In this document: one piece after another, positions 63,215 through 64,000 of the stretch
How positions within the stretch are numbered: position 1 is the first letter of the stretch
Layout: every line of letters begins with the position of its first letter
Assembly (NCBI RefSeq): GCF_014839835.1
Contig: NC_071616.1
Span: 35,419,307-35,483,306 of the forward strand
Direction: 5' to 3'
DNA from: Dryobates pubescens
Lineage: Eukaryota; Chordata; Aves; Piciformes; Picidae
DNA: 64,000 bases
The notes under the pieces: generated by a model
Database searches by the model: none
Seen by the model: the letters and a program-made list of their open reading frames with translations, nothing else
Told to the model about the DNA's origin: nothing
Translations under genes and position numbers: made by a program

Positions 63215-64000
63215 GTGAGGTCAGTCTTCCTATCCCTCCTGCACTATAGAATCCCTATTACAACATCCTGGTATGCCAATACAGGAAAGCTCATCTTGGG
63301 CTGCTGCCTGTGTTACAGAGATCTTTGTATGTTGTATTGAAACCCTGGAGGTTGGACAAGTTACACTTAAGGCAGCTGTGTGTACAAAACACTGAGCTGT
63401 AGAATGCCTCGAAAGCATAGCATGAATGATGTGACTGTTAACAAAGGTTCCATACCAGAAATAATCACTCTGATGAATAAATCTGACTTTTACATGGCAG
63501 GCCATTCCCGATGGGTTGTCAAATTTCCTAGGCCTGTAAGACTTGATAGGAAATCTTCAGATTGGCAAGGGCCCTGATACACCTCCTTAGCCACAGAGAA
63601 GAGCTCTGAAAGTAACTCACAGGCAGGAAATGTGATCAGTGGCCCATCAAAAGTCTTACCACTCCATTGCTGGAGAGATTGGAGCTGGATAGGTATAAGG
63701 TGGCATTTTAAGGTGACCCTAAGGTCCTGGTCTCAGTAGGCTTTTGTGGCTTTATTTTCTTGCAGGAAACAAGGGCTTGGATTAGTCAGTAGCCGATATG
63801 TTATCACTCAGCCTAGCACAGGAGTTTCTTATGGACTGCTCAGGATGCTGGCCACAATTGCTGTCAGTTCAGCCAGAAATGACCAGATGTAAAGCTGCTG
63901 GAAAGACTCTATTCCATCTGGGTCTCACAATAAGAGAAAGTGATAAAACATGTCAGGGAAACCTTACTGATGCAGAAATCTACTGGCCCCATGTCTTTTA
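63215..64000 (+). other. POMT2: POMT2 intron 18, incomplete
   Basis: It follows the GT donor after POMT2 exon 18 (phase 1). I searched for the next exon, which in human carries HYFPFFLMGR, and it is not present before the window ends. No repeat is recognised. Confidence 0.7.

Noticed and set aside
63760-63800. Possible next POMT2 exon after CAG at 63765
   Set aside because: In the required phase it meets a stop after a few codons and does not resemble the human continuation.

Overview
The window reads as bird nuclear DNA. Every dispersed repeat I recognise is a CR1 LINE, mostly 5'-truncated copies with the avian 3' end. Genes are split into short exons joined by GT-AG introns, and start-codon regions sit in CpG islands. 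Gene order matches the human 14q24.3 block VIPAS39-NOXRED1-SAMD15-TMED8-GSTZ1-POMT2, read from the VIPAS39 side. I cannot name the species.

Layout: (1) 1-5.4 kb holds a decayed NOXRED1 (exon remnants near 1.5 kb and 3.75 kb), just after a poly(A) signal that probably ends the preceding gene. (2) 5.7-14.7 kb holds SAMD15 (minus strand) and TMED8 (plus strand), diverging from one CpG island near 8.8-9.2 kb. (3) 14.7-20.4 kb has no coding exon and may be a long TMED8 3' UTR. (4) 22.0-30.4 kb holds a complete 12-exon kelch-repeat gene on the plus strand. All 12 exons join in frame to give 534 residues with six kelch blades. I know of no counterpart at this place in human. (5) 31.8-40.6 kb holds GSTZ1 (minus strand, 9 exons, 217 residues), diverging from POMT2. 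(6) 40.8-64 kb holds the first 18 coding exons of POMT2; the C-terminal exons lie beyond the window.

The genes do not form a pathway. GSTZ1 works in tyrosine breakdown, POMT2 in O-mannosylation in the endoplasmic reticulum, and TMED8 is a GOLD-domain protein. SAMD15 and the kelch protein have no assigned role. What links them is ancient synteny and two shared bidirectional promoters.

The observations most worth following are the kelch gene between TMED8 and GSTZ1, the loss of NOXRED1, a degenerate 43-bp tandem repeat in the TMED8/SAMD15 promoter, paired ZNF143-like motifs at the POMT2 start, and an ~86-95-bp degenerate repeat spanning the SAMD15 stop codon. All gene models were built by eye from reading frame, splice sites and remembered human proteins; no alignment was run.
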